Shown here one piece after another: positions 1 to 10,741 of a stretch of 64,000 bases of DNA (position 1 is its first letter; every line of letters starts with the position of its first letter). Under the pieces are notes generated by a model. The model was not told the DNA's origin. It ran no database searches and worked only from the letters and a program-made list of their open reading frames with translations. Position numbers and translations under genes: made by a program. The DNA is from Parietaria judaica (Eukaryota; Streptophyta; Magnoliopsida; Rosales; Urticaceae), in contig OX940871.1 in NCBI GenBank assembly GCA_954871525.1, positions 1,302,001 to 1,366,000 of the forward strand, read 5' to 3'.

Positions 1-475
1 ATCGATACTCATACCGAAAAATAAATTACAATCAATTCAGTATCAATATCGACCTCTAGACTCGAGAGATCTTATTTTACTCAATGCCGATCATTGTACC
101 GAAACCTAATTCCGGATAAGTCGAGAGTTACCTTATTTCAATGAGCGTCATGTTGTTCATTTTTTAGACTCCCAACCGGAATCCGGGTATAGAAGACGGG
201 ATTTTCTACTCCGGGTATTTTCCGATTGCGGGTATAAAAATAAAAATAAAAATCAATTTTCAGGTATTTTTATATTCGAAAGTGGACCAAGATTTAACTA
301 CGAAGAGTCTTTGACTCTCTCTCTCTCTCCTCTGTGTCTTCTTCTTCTTCAATCGATCTTAACCCTAGAAACTCTCAGTCAATTCAGCTCTCTCTCTCTC
401 TTGCAACAACCCTTTGCTTCACCGACCTCCATTGATCCGAATTCCCATGCTTCTGTGATCCGAGGAAGCCCGGCG
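1..475. other. upstream region and CT-rich leader of the U-box gene
   Basis: No gene is visible in this stretch. A TATA-like run (tatttttatattcg, about 262-275) lies roughly 40 bases before a pyrimidine-rich tract with a CT microsatellite (about 318-330) and further CT runs to about 400, the usual look of a plant 5' leader. The reading frame of the U-box gene stays open back to about 311 but begins there with TTG, so this part is read as leader rather than protein. Confidence 0.4.
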
Positions 476-2134
476 ATGGGTGGCAACGGGAAGCACAAGT
501 GGAAGATCTCGTTCCGTTCTTCAGGCTCGAAAATGGAGGCCAACCCAAATCCCAGCAGCGCCGCCAGAGAGCCCCCTCCCAGGGACTTCCTCTGCCCCGT
601 CCACGGCTCGCTCATGGCGGACCCGGTCGTCGTCGCCTCCGGCCAGACCTTCGAGCGCGTCTCCGCCGAGGTCTGCCGCGACCTGGGCTTCGCCCCCAAG
701 CTCGCCGACGACGGCGGCGAATCCAGGCCCGACTTCTCCGCCATCATCACCAACAAGGCCATCGCGTCGACGATCGCCGCGTGGTGCGACTCCGCCGCCG
801 TGGCCCGCCCGCTCCCGCCGGACCGCGCCGCCGTGGAGAAGCTCGTGAGGTCGGCCATGGCGGAGGAGAATCGCGGGCTTAGGGTTTCCGAGAGGGAGCT
901 GATCCGGAACCTGCCGGATCAGCCGCCGGTGACGTTCTCCCACGCCGACACGGAGCTTGGGCCGCGGATCAACCACCATGACGGAATCCATAGCCAGTTC
1001 TACTCGAGCTCGTCGGAGGAGTCCGTGGTCTTGACCTCGGAGAATCCGACCACTCCTCTCCCCTTCGCGACTCGCCCTCTCTCCTACAACCACAATTACT
1101 CCTCCTCATCGTCGTCGGAGATCGCCGAGCTCGAATCGCTTGCTCCGGCGTCGGCGGAGGAAGACGAGCTCACGAAGAAGATGAAGAGCCACGTCGTCTC
1201 CGAGCAAGAAGAGGCCGTGATCGCTCTGCGGAAGCTCACCCGAACCAGAGAGGAGACCCGGGTGCTCCTCTGCACGCAGCGGCTCCTGCACTCGCTCAAG
1301 CCGCTGATCGGCTCGCGGTACGCCGTCGTGCAGACGAACGCGATCGCGGCTCTGGTCAACCTCTCGCTGGAGAAGCCGAACAAGGTGGCGATCGTCCGGT
1401 CCGGGTTCGTCCCGTACCTTATTGACGTCCTGAAATCGGGATCGAGCGAGGCGCAGGAGCACTGCGCCGGTGCGATATTCAGCCTGGCGCTTGACGACGA
1501 GAACAAGATGGCGATTGGCGTCCTCGGGGCGCTGCAGCCTCTCCTGCACGCCCTCGTTCGGTCTGAGAGCGAGCGGACGCGCCACGACTCAGCCTTGGCG
1601 TTGTATCACCTGACATTGGTACAGAGCAACAGGGCAAAGCTCGTGAAGCTCGGTGCCGTCCCGACTCTGCTCGCGCTGTCGCAGGCGGGCTCGTCGGCGA
1701 GCCGGGTCCTGCTGATTCTGTGCAACTTGGCCGTCTGTCCAGAGGGGCGATCGGCGATGCTCGACGGAAACGCAGTGGAGTGCTTCGTCGGAATGCTGCG
1801 GAGGAAAGAGGGGACAGACTCGGAGTCGACACGCGAGAACTGCGTAGCGGCTTTATTCGCGCTCAGCCACGGGAACATGCGTTTCCGGGGGCTAGCGAGG
1901 GACGCGAGGGCAGTGGAGGTGCTGAGGGCAGTGGAGGAGACGGGCAGCGACCGCGCAAGGGAGAAGGCGCGCCGGATCCTGGTGATGATGAGGGGCCGCG
2001 GCGCCGACGAGGACGAGGACAGCATGTGGCGGTCGGTGGTCGAGTCGGAGCCCGGCGTCGGCGGGACCGGCGCGTCCCGGTACCGAGTCGGGGCCGTTAG
2101 GAACTTGCACGGTGCGAACTCTACCACGTTTTGA
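476..2134 (+). CDS. U-box E3 ubiquitin ligase with ARM repeats (PUB38-41 clade)
   Basis: Single-exon gene for a 552-residue protein. The first ATG in the frame is at 476 and begins MGGNGKHKWKISFRSS, a basic start typical of this plant U-box clade. A U-box lies at about residues 36-110 (core DFLCPVHGSLMADPVVVASG), the E2-docking fold of a ubiquitin ligase. After a serine-rich, low-complexity linker, armadillo repeats run from about residue 237 to 540, with motifs such as VVQTNAIAALVNLSLE and AQEHCAGAIFSLA; these bind substrate in this family. Proteins of this group act in the cytosol or nucleus in hormone and stress signalling; the substrate cannot be read from sequence. The coding part is much more GC-rich than its surroundings. 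Assignment to the PUB38/39/40/41 clade rests on domain order, the intronless structure and gene neighbourhood. Confidence 0.93.
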   Translation: MGGNGKHKWKISFRSSGSKMEANPNPSSAAREPPPRDFLCPVHGSLMADPVVVASGQTFERVSAEVCRDLGFAPKLADDGGESRPDFSAIITNKAIASTIAAWCDSAAVARPLPPDRAAVEKLVRSAMAEENRGLRVSERELIRNLPDQPPVTFSHADTELGPRINHHDGIHSQFYSSSSEESVVLTSENPTTPLPFATRPLSYNHNYSSSSSSEIAELESLAPASAEEDELTKKMKSHVVSEQEEAVIALRKLTRTREETRVLLCTQRLLHSLKPLIGSRYAVVQTNAIAALVNLSLEKPNKVAIVRSGFVPYLIDVLKSGSSEAQEHCAGAIFSLALDDENKMAIGVLGALQPLLHALVRSESERTRHDSALALYHLTLVQSNRAKLVKLGAVPTLLALSQAGSSASRVLLILCNLAVCPEGRSAMLDGNAVECFVGMLRRKEGTDSESTRENCVAALFALSHGNMRFRGLARDARAVEVLRAVEETGSDRAREKARRILVMMRGRGADEDEDSMWRSVVESEPGVGGTGASRYRVGAVRNLHGANSTTF

Positions 2135-2744
2135 ACTTGATAATATGCTTTGATTTCGGGAATTCCGTTAAATTTGTGTCTTATTGTTGATGGGGTTTTG
2201 GGATTAATCTCAGTAGATCGATAGAATTTGTAAATTGTTGTCTTTAAAAGGTGTAATCTTTAATGGTGTGTTTCGATTTTTTTGTTGGGGATTCCAGTTC
2301 TGAGTCCTGAATTTTTGTGGGTTTTGCTTTGTTCTTAGAAATGTAGACTGTAAATTCCTGTTCTTGTTAAGAAAATAAGAAAAGGTGTAATCTTTATTCT
2401 TCAAGTAAAAGAAAGGGGTCATATTGATGTTGTTAACATATTTGAAGGGGTCATTTGTAAAAAAATAAAGTTTGGTAGTTTCTATGAAGATAACATGTAT
2501 ATTCCAATGAGTGGTTTGGCTAAGATCCATTGCTTACCAGTTATTAAAGACTAAATAATATAAATTAATTGATTCAAATACTCCAATAATATAAGCTTGT
2601 CTTTGTCTGGTATACATTAATTATTTCTCAGTCTCTGTTGAGTTCTGACTTTTAATTACAATTGCTGCCATGAAGAATATTTGGAGGGCTTAAGAGTTTT
2701 GTGGACTTTATAAAATTTGGCATCCTAATTAGTTAAGGTCGCGG
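2135..2744. other. 3' flank of the U-box gene, no gene seen
   Basis: AT-rich DNA following the stop codon. It probably holds the 3' UTR and polyadenylation region. I see no convincing coding sequence on either strand; the short minus-strand frame at 2210-2530 is AT-biased and has no recognisable motif. Confidence 0.5.
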
Positions 2745-3255
2745 CCGCGGGCAGGCACGGACTGCCCGCGCCCTTTGTTCACCTTGTGTGGTGGTGGTTA
2801 GAGCTTTACATTTTCATCGCCAAAACGCATCGCGACCCATCGCGGTGATTTTCGGCGCGGCGCGACTCTTCGCGATTCTGAGCTTCCGATCGCGATTCGT
2901 CGCGACTCTCCCCCTCTCTCTCTTTCCCGCTCTCTCTCTCTCTCTCTCCGTCTCACAGAACTCTCTCTCTCTCTCTCACTCGCGCGACTCGCCACGACGC
3001 GTCGCGACGTTTTTTCTCGCGATTCTGGCGACTTCGTCGCGACGGGCCACGACGCCGTGGTGTGCAGCACTAGTGGTGGTGGTGCGGGTACTTATGCTCA
3101 TCTTCTGCTCGGGCAAGAACTGCCCGTGCCTGTGTGCTGACCACGGGCGGATTTCAGTTTGTCTTTTTAAATGTGGGTGCGGTTGTCTGTGCTGCACCCG
3201 GAAAACGCGGAACGGTTATGCTCTCATGTGGCTGACCTTTTACGGCCTCGAGTAA
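2745..3255. other. GC-rich island with repeated TCGCGA motifs and CT tract
   Basis: An abruptly GC-rich block of about 500 bases between AT-rich flanks. It contains roughly eight copies of TCGCGA or TCGCGAC-type hexamers between 2829 and 3040, a CT microsatellite (about 2912-2976), and GGGCA...TGCCC inverted motifs near both ends (2750-2772 and 3109-3132). Frames on both strands are open, but they follow the simple repeats and show no domain. It may be a transposon end or a captured fragment; no target-site duplication was found. Confidence 0.35.
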
Positions 3256-3504
3256 TAGTAATCCTAATCAAGGTTTAAGTACGTGAGTTTGTGGTAACTC
3301 TATTTCGATATAACGTTTTTTTTTAATTGTTAAAGAAACCGTAAATTTCATCTTGTTCAAGAAATTTCATATTTTCTTCAACTTTTTCATATAAACTTTT
3401 ACATGATTTATCAAACCTTTCTAATTCTAAAACCCCATTTCAATAAGGAGTTCTTTTCTTCAAATATATGACATTATTATTAAATTTTTAGTAGTATTTA
3501 TTTA

Positions 3505-5689
3505 GGGTAATTAGCGGCATAAGTAGCCAATGTTTTCAAATTTTCTTAGGCATGATGCCAATGCCCAAAAACGACGGCAAAAGTCCCCAATGTGCACTAA
3601 TCACTGTAATCACAAAATTTCATCCAAATAATTGGATGATTGTTAGTCAAATGATGATGTGGTTAGTGTTGACTGACACGCGGACATATACGTGGCACGC
3701 CATGTCGTCATTTTAAAAAAAAAAAATTGCCACGTCTTTTTTATTTTATTTTATTTTTAATTTTTTTTACGGGGACTACTTATTTTCTCACCCTCTCCCA
3801 CGTTGCCACGTGTACTCTCTCTCTCTCTCTCTCTCCTAAGTTGTCCCACGTGTCATCCAAATAAGTAATCAAAATATTTTGTATTTGTATTTTGGAACCA
3901 TGACCAAACCCATATAAACAAAGCACTAAATTACTACATCAAAGGTATTTGGAGTCAAAATGTAATGGATATAACAATTTAAATAGCAAACATATCTATT
4001 AATATGTGAGACATCTTGCCGATGGGTATGCCGATGGAAAAATTGTAAAAAAAAAGAAATACCGCATGCCGCATATACCGCACTTTTCGCATGGGCATAC
4101 CGCATGCCGATGGGGTTTTCGACGGATATTCTGTAAAAAAATATTTGAGTATTTAAGCAAGATATTTATATAAGTTCAAAACTACATATTTAATAAATAC
4201 AAGATATTCGTAAATTAAATATGTAGGTGACATGTATAATTAAGTCACTTTATTAGTTAAAATGTATAATATTAAGTCAAGTTATTATGTGAAGTGAATA
4301 TGTATGTTAATTAAGTGTGTAATATTAAGTGAATATGCATGTTAATTGTATATGTATGTTAACAAATTTAATATTAGTTGAAGTGTATAATATTAAATGA
4401 ATATGTATATTAAGCGTATATGTATGTTAGGTGAAGTTAATATGTATTTTAAGTGTATAATATTATTTGAAGTGTATAATATTAAGTTAAATTATTAGAT
4501 GAAGTGTATGTGTATGTTAAGTGTGAATGTGTGATATTAGTTGAATGAATAACAAAAAGTCCCACATTGATAGATGACAAGAGTTTAGTGATGTTTATAT
4601 ACCAAATATTAGGGACAAAGGCTTGGGCCCTTTGGGTCATAGGATTTTGTGGATGGGGGAGGACTCACACAAATGTTACACCACCACATGCGCGCGCCGC
4701 CGTGCCGGGCCGGGCCGGGCCGGGGTGGGGTGCTTTTGTGTGAGTATAATTATTTTTGCCAAAAGTTTAATTGGTATTTTTGCCAAAATCTACCAAAAAT
4801 ATAATTTTTAGCGAAATTCCATCCAAATTTCGCAATTTTTACACTATAAAACGCAAAAAGATTTTCCACACCCGTGCCCATGCGAATTTCGCGAAATTTG
4901 GTAAAAAGAAAGAGAAACGACAGGGTTTTCGAACTGCAAACCCTCGAAAAACGAAATTCGAGCGAATAATTAAATAAATAAAATGAGTTTAGCATAGCTA
5001 CTGTAACTAGCTTATTTTGATTAGTAAACATGATGATCATAAATCTATAGAAATTTAAAAAAATAAATAATGTGACTCGACTAACGTAAACCCTTTTGAT
5101 TGTTCAGAATTTTTATACTTATCTTGATAAAGTCCAACTATATAAAACCAAACTTTACATAATGTGGATTACTTGTTATGCTAATTATACAAGATTATTT
5201 CATATTGGTTTAGTTAATTATACTTATCTTGATATGTTTGCTATTTAAATTGTTATATTCATTACAATTTGTCACCAAATAACTTCGGTGGTTTAGTGTT
5301 TTGTGTCTTTGGGCTTTGGGTTTCAACCTTATAAATGCAAAAAAAAAAAAAAATGCTAGCTATTTGGATGACACATGTCATAGTGTGGGAAATAGAGAAT
5401 GGACACGTGGCAACGTGAGAAAGCGAGAAGAAAAGTGGGCCAGGTTAAAGAATCGCAAAAAAAAATGATGTGGAAACAAATTAAAAATGACGTGGCGTGC
5501 CATGTGATTGTCCACTTGGCGGTCAACACTGCCACATCATCAGTTGACTAACATCCATCCAATTAGTTGGATGGAATTTTGTGATTAGAGTGATTAGTGC
5601 ACATTAGAGACTTATGCCGTCGTTTTTAGGCATTGGCATCATGCCTAAGGAAATTCGAAGACTTTAGCCACTTATGCCGCTAATTACCC
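3505..5689. mobile_element. Mutator-like foldback element with about 480 bp terminal inverted repeats
   Basis: The segment begins GGGTAATTAGCGGCATAAGT and ends with the reverse complement of nearly the same sequence (CTTATGCCGCTAATTACCC). Inverted similarity extends about 480 bases inward on each side (about 3505-3985 and 5230-5689), including the gtGCACTAATCAC and CCACGTGTC parts. Nine-base flanks are both AT-rich (atttattta, tttatttta) and only roughly alike, as for an old 9 bp target duplication. The interior (about 4000-5230) is AT-rich apart from a GC-rich patch at 4690-4730 and carries no transposase, so the element is non-autonomous. Long inverted ends plus 9 bp duplications indicate the Mutator superfamily; this is clearer in related copies elsewhere in the window. 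Confidence 0.75.
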
Positions 5690-7219
5690 TTTATTTTATT
5701 ACGATAATTTCATCAATGTGCCAATCCATTTTGCAGTCTACACATAAAATTAGATCGGTACAATCAATATAGATTTTTTTAAAACCTTACAAAAATCTCA
5801 TCGATGTATTCGTATCGTTAATAGGTATAACCGTGCTGTAAGTGAACTGTAAAACATTGATCTAGTTAATTATGTAGCATGTATATATGATAAATTGAAG
5901 TGGGTATATAACTTACAATCATATCGAATTGCTAAAGAATTAAAGATATTGTTATTCTAGAATAATAGAATGTCGTTTTTGTTTTGTCAAGAGAGTTTAT
6001 TTGGTACTAAAACTATAGATAATTGGTGGGGCAAGTCATGCACAGCAAGCAACACAAATGACAAGTTCACTTTTGCCCTTTAAGCTCTCATCCTTTTTCA
6101 CTTTTTTATGCAAAAGATTTAGGAAAATTAGTTAAATAACTTCAATCTTTTTGTCAAACTTGACAAAAGTGGATGATTTTCATTAAAGTTGGTAGCTTTT
6201 TAGAGCCACCTGAGTATATAGTGAAGGATAAGATTAGCTCTATTTTTTCATTTAAAAAAATGCTTCTCTATGTTACTTCTTTCATAGCCCCTTCTTTTTT
6301 TATTTTTACAATATATATATAGATATATGTATATGTGTATATATATATACAATTTATCGTCAAAGTGATAGAGAATGAAAGAGTAATTTAAAGTTTAAAC
6401 AAGCAATAGAGAATATCTAAAATGCTTTGTCAAAAAGTATTATCAGCAACATGTTGCATAAAATATTGTAATTCGACTTTTGGTCTAATTGCTTCTATGA
6501 TCTTATTTTTACTTATTACAAAAATGGACAAATATTATTAGTCATCACTTATTTTATATTAGTGTTTTTACCTGGTTTTCATTTAGTAAAATAATAACAT
6601 ACTATTATATTTGTATCTTGTCTCTATCTAGTAGTCTCTCCGGTAAATTTTTAAAGAATTTTTAAAAAATTCATTTGGTACCTTTTATATGATGGCTAAA
6701 TAAAAAAAAAATATACAAGATTTAAAACATATTTCAAAATGAATTGTGTTTATCTTTTGTATTTTTATCCATTGCTTATGATTTGTATTTTTGTTCATAT
6801 TAGACTTCTCTAGACTATCGTGTCAAAAGTATAATTTTCGTTAAATCAACATCAACTTGCGTTACGTATAAAAATAAATAATGTAAAGACTAAAGTTATA
6901 AATTATTTAAGAATAAAAACAAAAACATATAATATAAGACGTTAAAGAATATTTTTCAATACGAATTATTTTTTTTTTCTTATTTATAATTTATATCTTC
7001 TGCAAGATGAAAACGTGGAGAAATTTATTGTCGTTTCTCGATTAAATGCTAAAAATGAGCAAAACAGTGTCGTTTTTCTTCCAACCGATAAACGACGTGT
7101 CTCCTTAAACATCGAGTGTAACCGTACGACACGTCGTTTATGGTGAGCCCATCAATGTCGAACAAAAACCAAACCAAACCAAACCAAACACCTTGCAAGC
7201 TTCGCAAGAGAGCTCATCA
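5690..7219. other. AT-rich intergenic region and glycosylase upstream region
   Basis: No gene recognised. Immediately upstream of the glycosylase start is an inverted pair, AAACGACGTGTC at about 7090-7101 and GACACGTCGTTT at about 7128-7139, separated by 26 bases; it could form a stem or be a regulatory palindrome. TGTCGTTT octamers occur at about 5971, 7029 and 7067. Short TA microsatellites lie at 6312-6350. Confidence 0.45.
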
Positions 7220-9301
7220 ATGTCGAAATCACGGAAGAGGAAGACCCAGATCGAGCTTCCAACGCAAGAGCTCGAAAAACCCACCACGCTCGCCGAGCCC
7301 GACCCGTACCCGGATCACCCGTGGCCGAGCCCGACCCAATGCGAGGCCGTGAGGGACGAGCTCCTGGCTTTCCACGGCTTCCCCAAAGAGTTTGCGAAGT
7401 ATCGTCGAGTCCGACCCGGCGGAGATGACCCGAATGGCGACCCAAAGTCTGAACCTTTGGGCGGCGGCGACCCGGAAGAGGCCGTTCTGGACGGTTTGAT
7501 CCGGACTGTGCTGTCGCAGAACACCACGGAGGCCAATTCTCAGAGGGCATTTTCGTCACTCAAGTCTGCTTTTCCCACTTGGCAAAGTGTATGTCTTTAA
7601 CTCATAATCTATGAATTCAATGGGGTTTCTTGGCATTGCATCATTGATGATGATTTGAAGCTTAATCCATGGTAGAATTTTTTAAATTTTTTTTGGAGTA
7701 TTTTGTTGCTACATTAGTGGTTTATAATTAGAGGATTATTATGAGCTTTGTTAAGTTTTGAACTAGCTAAATTAGAGAGTAATTAAAGTGAAAGTTGATT
7801 GTTTTGTGTGTTTAATCAGTTTGCTTTGGGAGTTCAAGTCATATGATTTATGATTAGTTGTCTAAATTGATCTTATTAATGAAATTATGGATTGCAATGG
7901 CGGTTTTTCTGAGATTTCGAGTATCGTAAACATGCGATTCAGTTGGTAATTCTAGGTGCTAATTACCGGTCATGGTTTCTGATGAATTGCTTGGACTTTG
8001 AAGTGAATTTTGAATTCCTTTTAACTCTTGGGTACTATTACCGCCAGGAAAAAAATATATGACCCATGCTGCTTCAGTTTTACCTAATATTGGGTACTTA
8101 TGCCGCAATTATTTCTGTAAAAGGTTTCGGATGCTGATTCGAAGTCCATAGAGAATGCTATAAGGTGTGGAGGATTGGCCCCAACCAAAGCTAGGTGTAT
8201 AAAGAACACGTTGAGTTGTTTGCTTGAGAGACAAGGCAAGCTTTGCTTGGACTACCTGCGGGATTTCTCCACCGACGAGGTCAAGGCCGAACTGTCGCAC
8301 TTCAAAGGAATCGGTCCCAAAACGGTTATAATCCTTCGCGAGAATGTGTCCCAGTCTCACTGTTATCTGGTAATAAATATTCATAGCTTACCGATTTGTT
8401 TTGAATGGCAGGTCGCTTGCGTTTTGATGTTCCAACTCCAACGGGACGATTTCCCCGTTGACACACACGTGAGTCGGGGTTGAAGTTTTATGACCGGTTA
8501 ACTCTTTTTACCGCTTTAGAGCCGAGATGTTTTTGTGAAATCGTTTTCATAAATCACGACCAAGAGCGATTTTTCTATATATGTATATAATTTGGATATT
8601 CCAGTTAAAATCAGTATTAAACCGGTATCTTTATCTGTCTCGGTTTAAAACCAATTAAATACTTGTTTCCGAAATAAACAAAAAAAAAAAGTTTCTGGAA
8701 AACCGATACCACGAGTGGGAGAGGTTTTTGAATTTCTCTGGGACCGGGAGGAAAAATTGTCAAAACTTCCATGATTTCATTGAACTTGAATCGTTAGTTT
8801 AACGTGATTTCATTGCGATGCTAACTTTTATGTTCTTCGCAGGTGTTTGAGATTGCGAAATCCTGAGGAATTGTCAAAACTTCCATGATTTCATTGAACT
8901 TGAATCGTTAGTTTAACGTGATTTCATTGCGATGCTAACTTTTATGTTCTGCGCAGGTGTTTGAGATTGCGAAATCCTTAGGAATTGTCAAAACTTCCAT
9001 GATTTCATTGAACTTGAATCGTTAGTTTAACGTGATTTCATTGTGATGCTAACTTTTATGCTCTGCGCAGGTGTTTGAGATTGCGAAATCCTTAGGTTGG
9101 CTTCCGAGCGTTGCGGAGAGGAAGAAAGCTTATCTTCACCTCAACAACCGCATTCCCAACGAACTGAAATTCGACCTGAACTGCCTTATATACACGCACG
9201 GTAAAATCTTCCGGCAATGCATCAAGAAAACGGGTGACCCGAAGAGAAAAGAGTCAAATGGCGTACCGTGCCCGTTGTTACCTCACTGTAAAAGCTCTTA
9301 G
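7220..9301 (+). CDS. HhH-GPD DNA glycosylase (endonuclease III-like, At3g47830 type)
   Basis: Four exons joined in frame: 7220-7588, 8124-8324, 8412-8468 and 9071-9301, giving 285 residues. The product is a base-excision-repair DNA glycosylase of the HhH-GPD superfamily. Exon 1 holds the motif LIRTVLSQNTTEANS; the helix-hairpin-helix is FKGIGPKT with the expected catalytic lysine at residue 189, and the essential aspartate is D207 in FPVDTHVFEIAK. The C-terminal tail has a cysteine cluster (FRQC, PCPLLPHC) resembling a reduced iron-sulphur loop; it is not a full four-cysteine EndoIII signature by eye. The start at 7220 is the first ATG in frame; an upstream TTG is not credible. The last intron contains two extra copies of the acceptor and start of exon 4, described separately. 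The gene probably acts in nuclear or organellar DNA repair. Confidence 0.88.
8756..9097 (+). repeat. three tandem 114 bp copies spanning the exon 4 splice acceptor
   Basis: Nearly identical units start at 8756, 8870 and 8984. Each holds the intron end ATTGTCAAAACTTCC..., the polypyrimidine region, a cgcAG acceptor and the first eight codons of exon 4 (GTGTTTGAGATTGCGAAATC). Only the third copy reads on into the rest of exon 4. In the first copy the frame meets TGA right after these codons; in the second it runs into the next intron copy and meets TAG. Confidence 0.95.
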
Positions 9302-10741
9302 GTCAAAATCACTTTAGCTATTTGTGAAGCAAGTTTTTGTTTTCGGTCATATGTATATGTGAACGATTTTATATAAGAAATTCCGCCAAATTTCGTTTAG
9401 TTTCTTTAAAAATAATAAAAAGCAGAGAGACTCGAAATATTTAAATAAATTCCGCCAAAACATTTTCTAAACAGAAATTGAATAGCCGGTTTTTTTTTTT
9501 ACAGAAACTAGAAGGGAACATTGGGTACATTTATTGAATTTACAAATACCACTTCCATTTTTATATATTGTTTATAATTATGCACTTGTTATTTTTTTTT
9601 ATTTTTTTTCATGTGGACTCTCTAAAATATTGTCGTATTCAGATTTACTGTGTCGTTTTTTTGACAATATTGTCGTTTTCTCGCCTGACACTTCTTCAAA
9701 AACTACAAAGCATTATAATCTTAATCATCATATTCCATACAACGAATACGTCATGTCATGGTTTCTATTGATTGTCACTTAATGAGTTTGCTTACATATA
9801 AGCAAACTAAATATTAATTACAACAAAACCTAAATACAAACTAATGCTATAGTATATATATATATATAACATATGATGCCGAAAAGGAAAAGAAAAAAGA
9901 AAAGACAAATTACAAAATGATTTATCCACCATCCTTTATAATATAAAGGCCTCATTATAAATTTATCCACAATGTTTATTTTCGCCGGAGTCTTCTGTGT
10001 TTTGTCCCCCGAAGACGTCGTAGGCTTCTATGTTCTGTTCCTCGACGTCGTTCACTGGCTTATTCTTTTTGTACTTACAGTAGATTATAATTAGCTGGAG
10101 CATTCCTAAGATCAGCTTCACGAAATCTAGAATCTGTAATATCACGAATGATAAAATTATGAATATGAATATGAATAATTCTTCATAGAAAAGAAACTAA
10201 AGAAGTGAATATTCTATTGCTATTTAGTAACTGAAAAATACCAAACTCATTCAGTCCTTCCTTCGAAAGCTATGACGGCTCTTCTCCAAAAGACGTTCGA
10301 CAATACAAGAGAAATCGAATGTATCCGAAACTCTAGATGCTAAGCCCACACTCTAGCTTCCCCAACAAGACTAACAAAGAAGTTTGTCAACAAGAAAAAT
10401 GGGAAGCTTACTCAACAAGACAATAAAGAGAAATGACATCTAAAGCATAAAAGAAAGAACAAAATAGACTTAGAGGGGTCTCAATGCACCAAGTATTTTA
10501 ATCTTCATTTTCTGTTTTTTGATGAAATGATTCTGTGGCCTATCAAATTCTTCTAACAAAGAAAAACAAACTAGTTTAAATTCTCTGTTAATGAAAAAAA
10601 TGGTTCAATTAACAAACCCATGCCAAATAATCCCACTCTTAAACGAGGGCATACCGATGTTAAAGGAACCTCATACAGAATTAATTTGCTATCATCTTAC
10701 AATCTATAAAATTTTGTGTGAGACCTTACCAAGATTTAGCA
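9302..10741. other. intergenic region between glycosylase and FES1-like gene
   Basis: The two genes converge here, so both 3' UTRs must lie in this stretch. TGTCGTTT octamers occur at about 9651 and 9671 and a TA microsatellite at about 9850-9868. A short minus-strand frame (9963-10145) would encode one hydrophobic segment (VKLILGMLQLIIIYC) followed by a polar tail and is preceded by an acceptor-like site; I cannot connect it to other exons and do not call it a gene. Confidence 0.4.

Noticed and set aside
311..475. N-terminal extension of the U-box protein
   Set aside because: It starts with TTG, is leucine/serine-rich only because of the CT microsatellite, and the conserved family start lies at ATG 476.
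379..2127. Long open frames opposite and out of frame over the U-box gene
   Set aside because: They are by-products of the high GC content of the true coding sequence and show no domains.
2788..3255. 155-codon frame in the GC-rich island
   Set aside because: Its composition follows CT and TCGCGA repeats; frames are open on both strands and no motif is seen.
9963..10145. Small minus-strand frame with one hydrophobic segment, possibly an end of a SWEET-like transporter
   Set aside because: The similarity is impressionistic, no companion exons lie upstream on that strand, and the hydrophobic stretch may be chance in AT-rich DNA.
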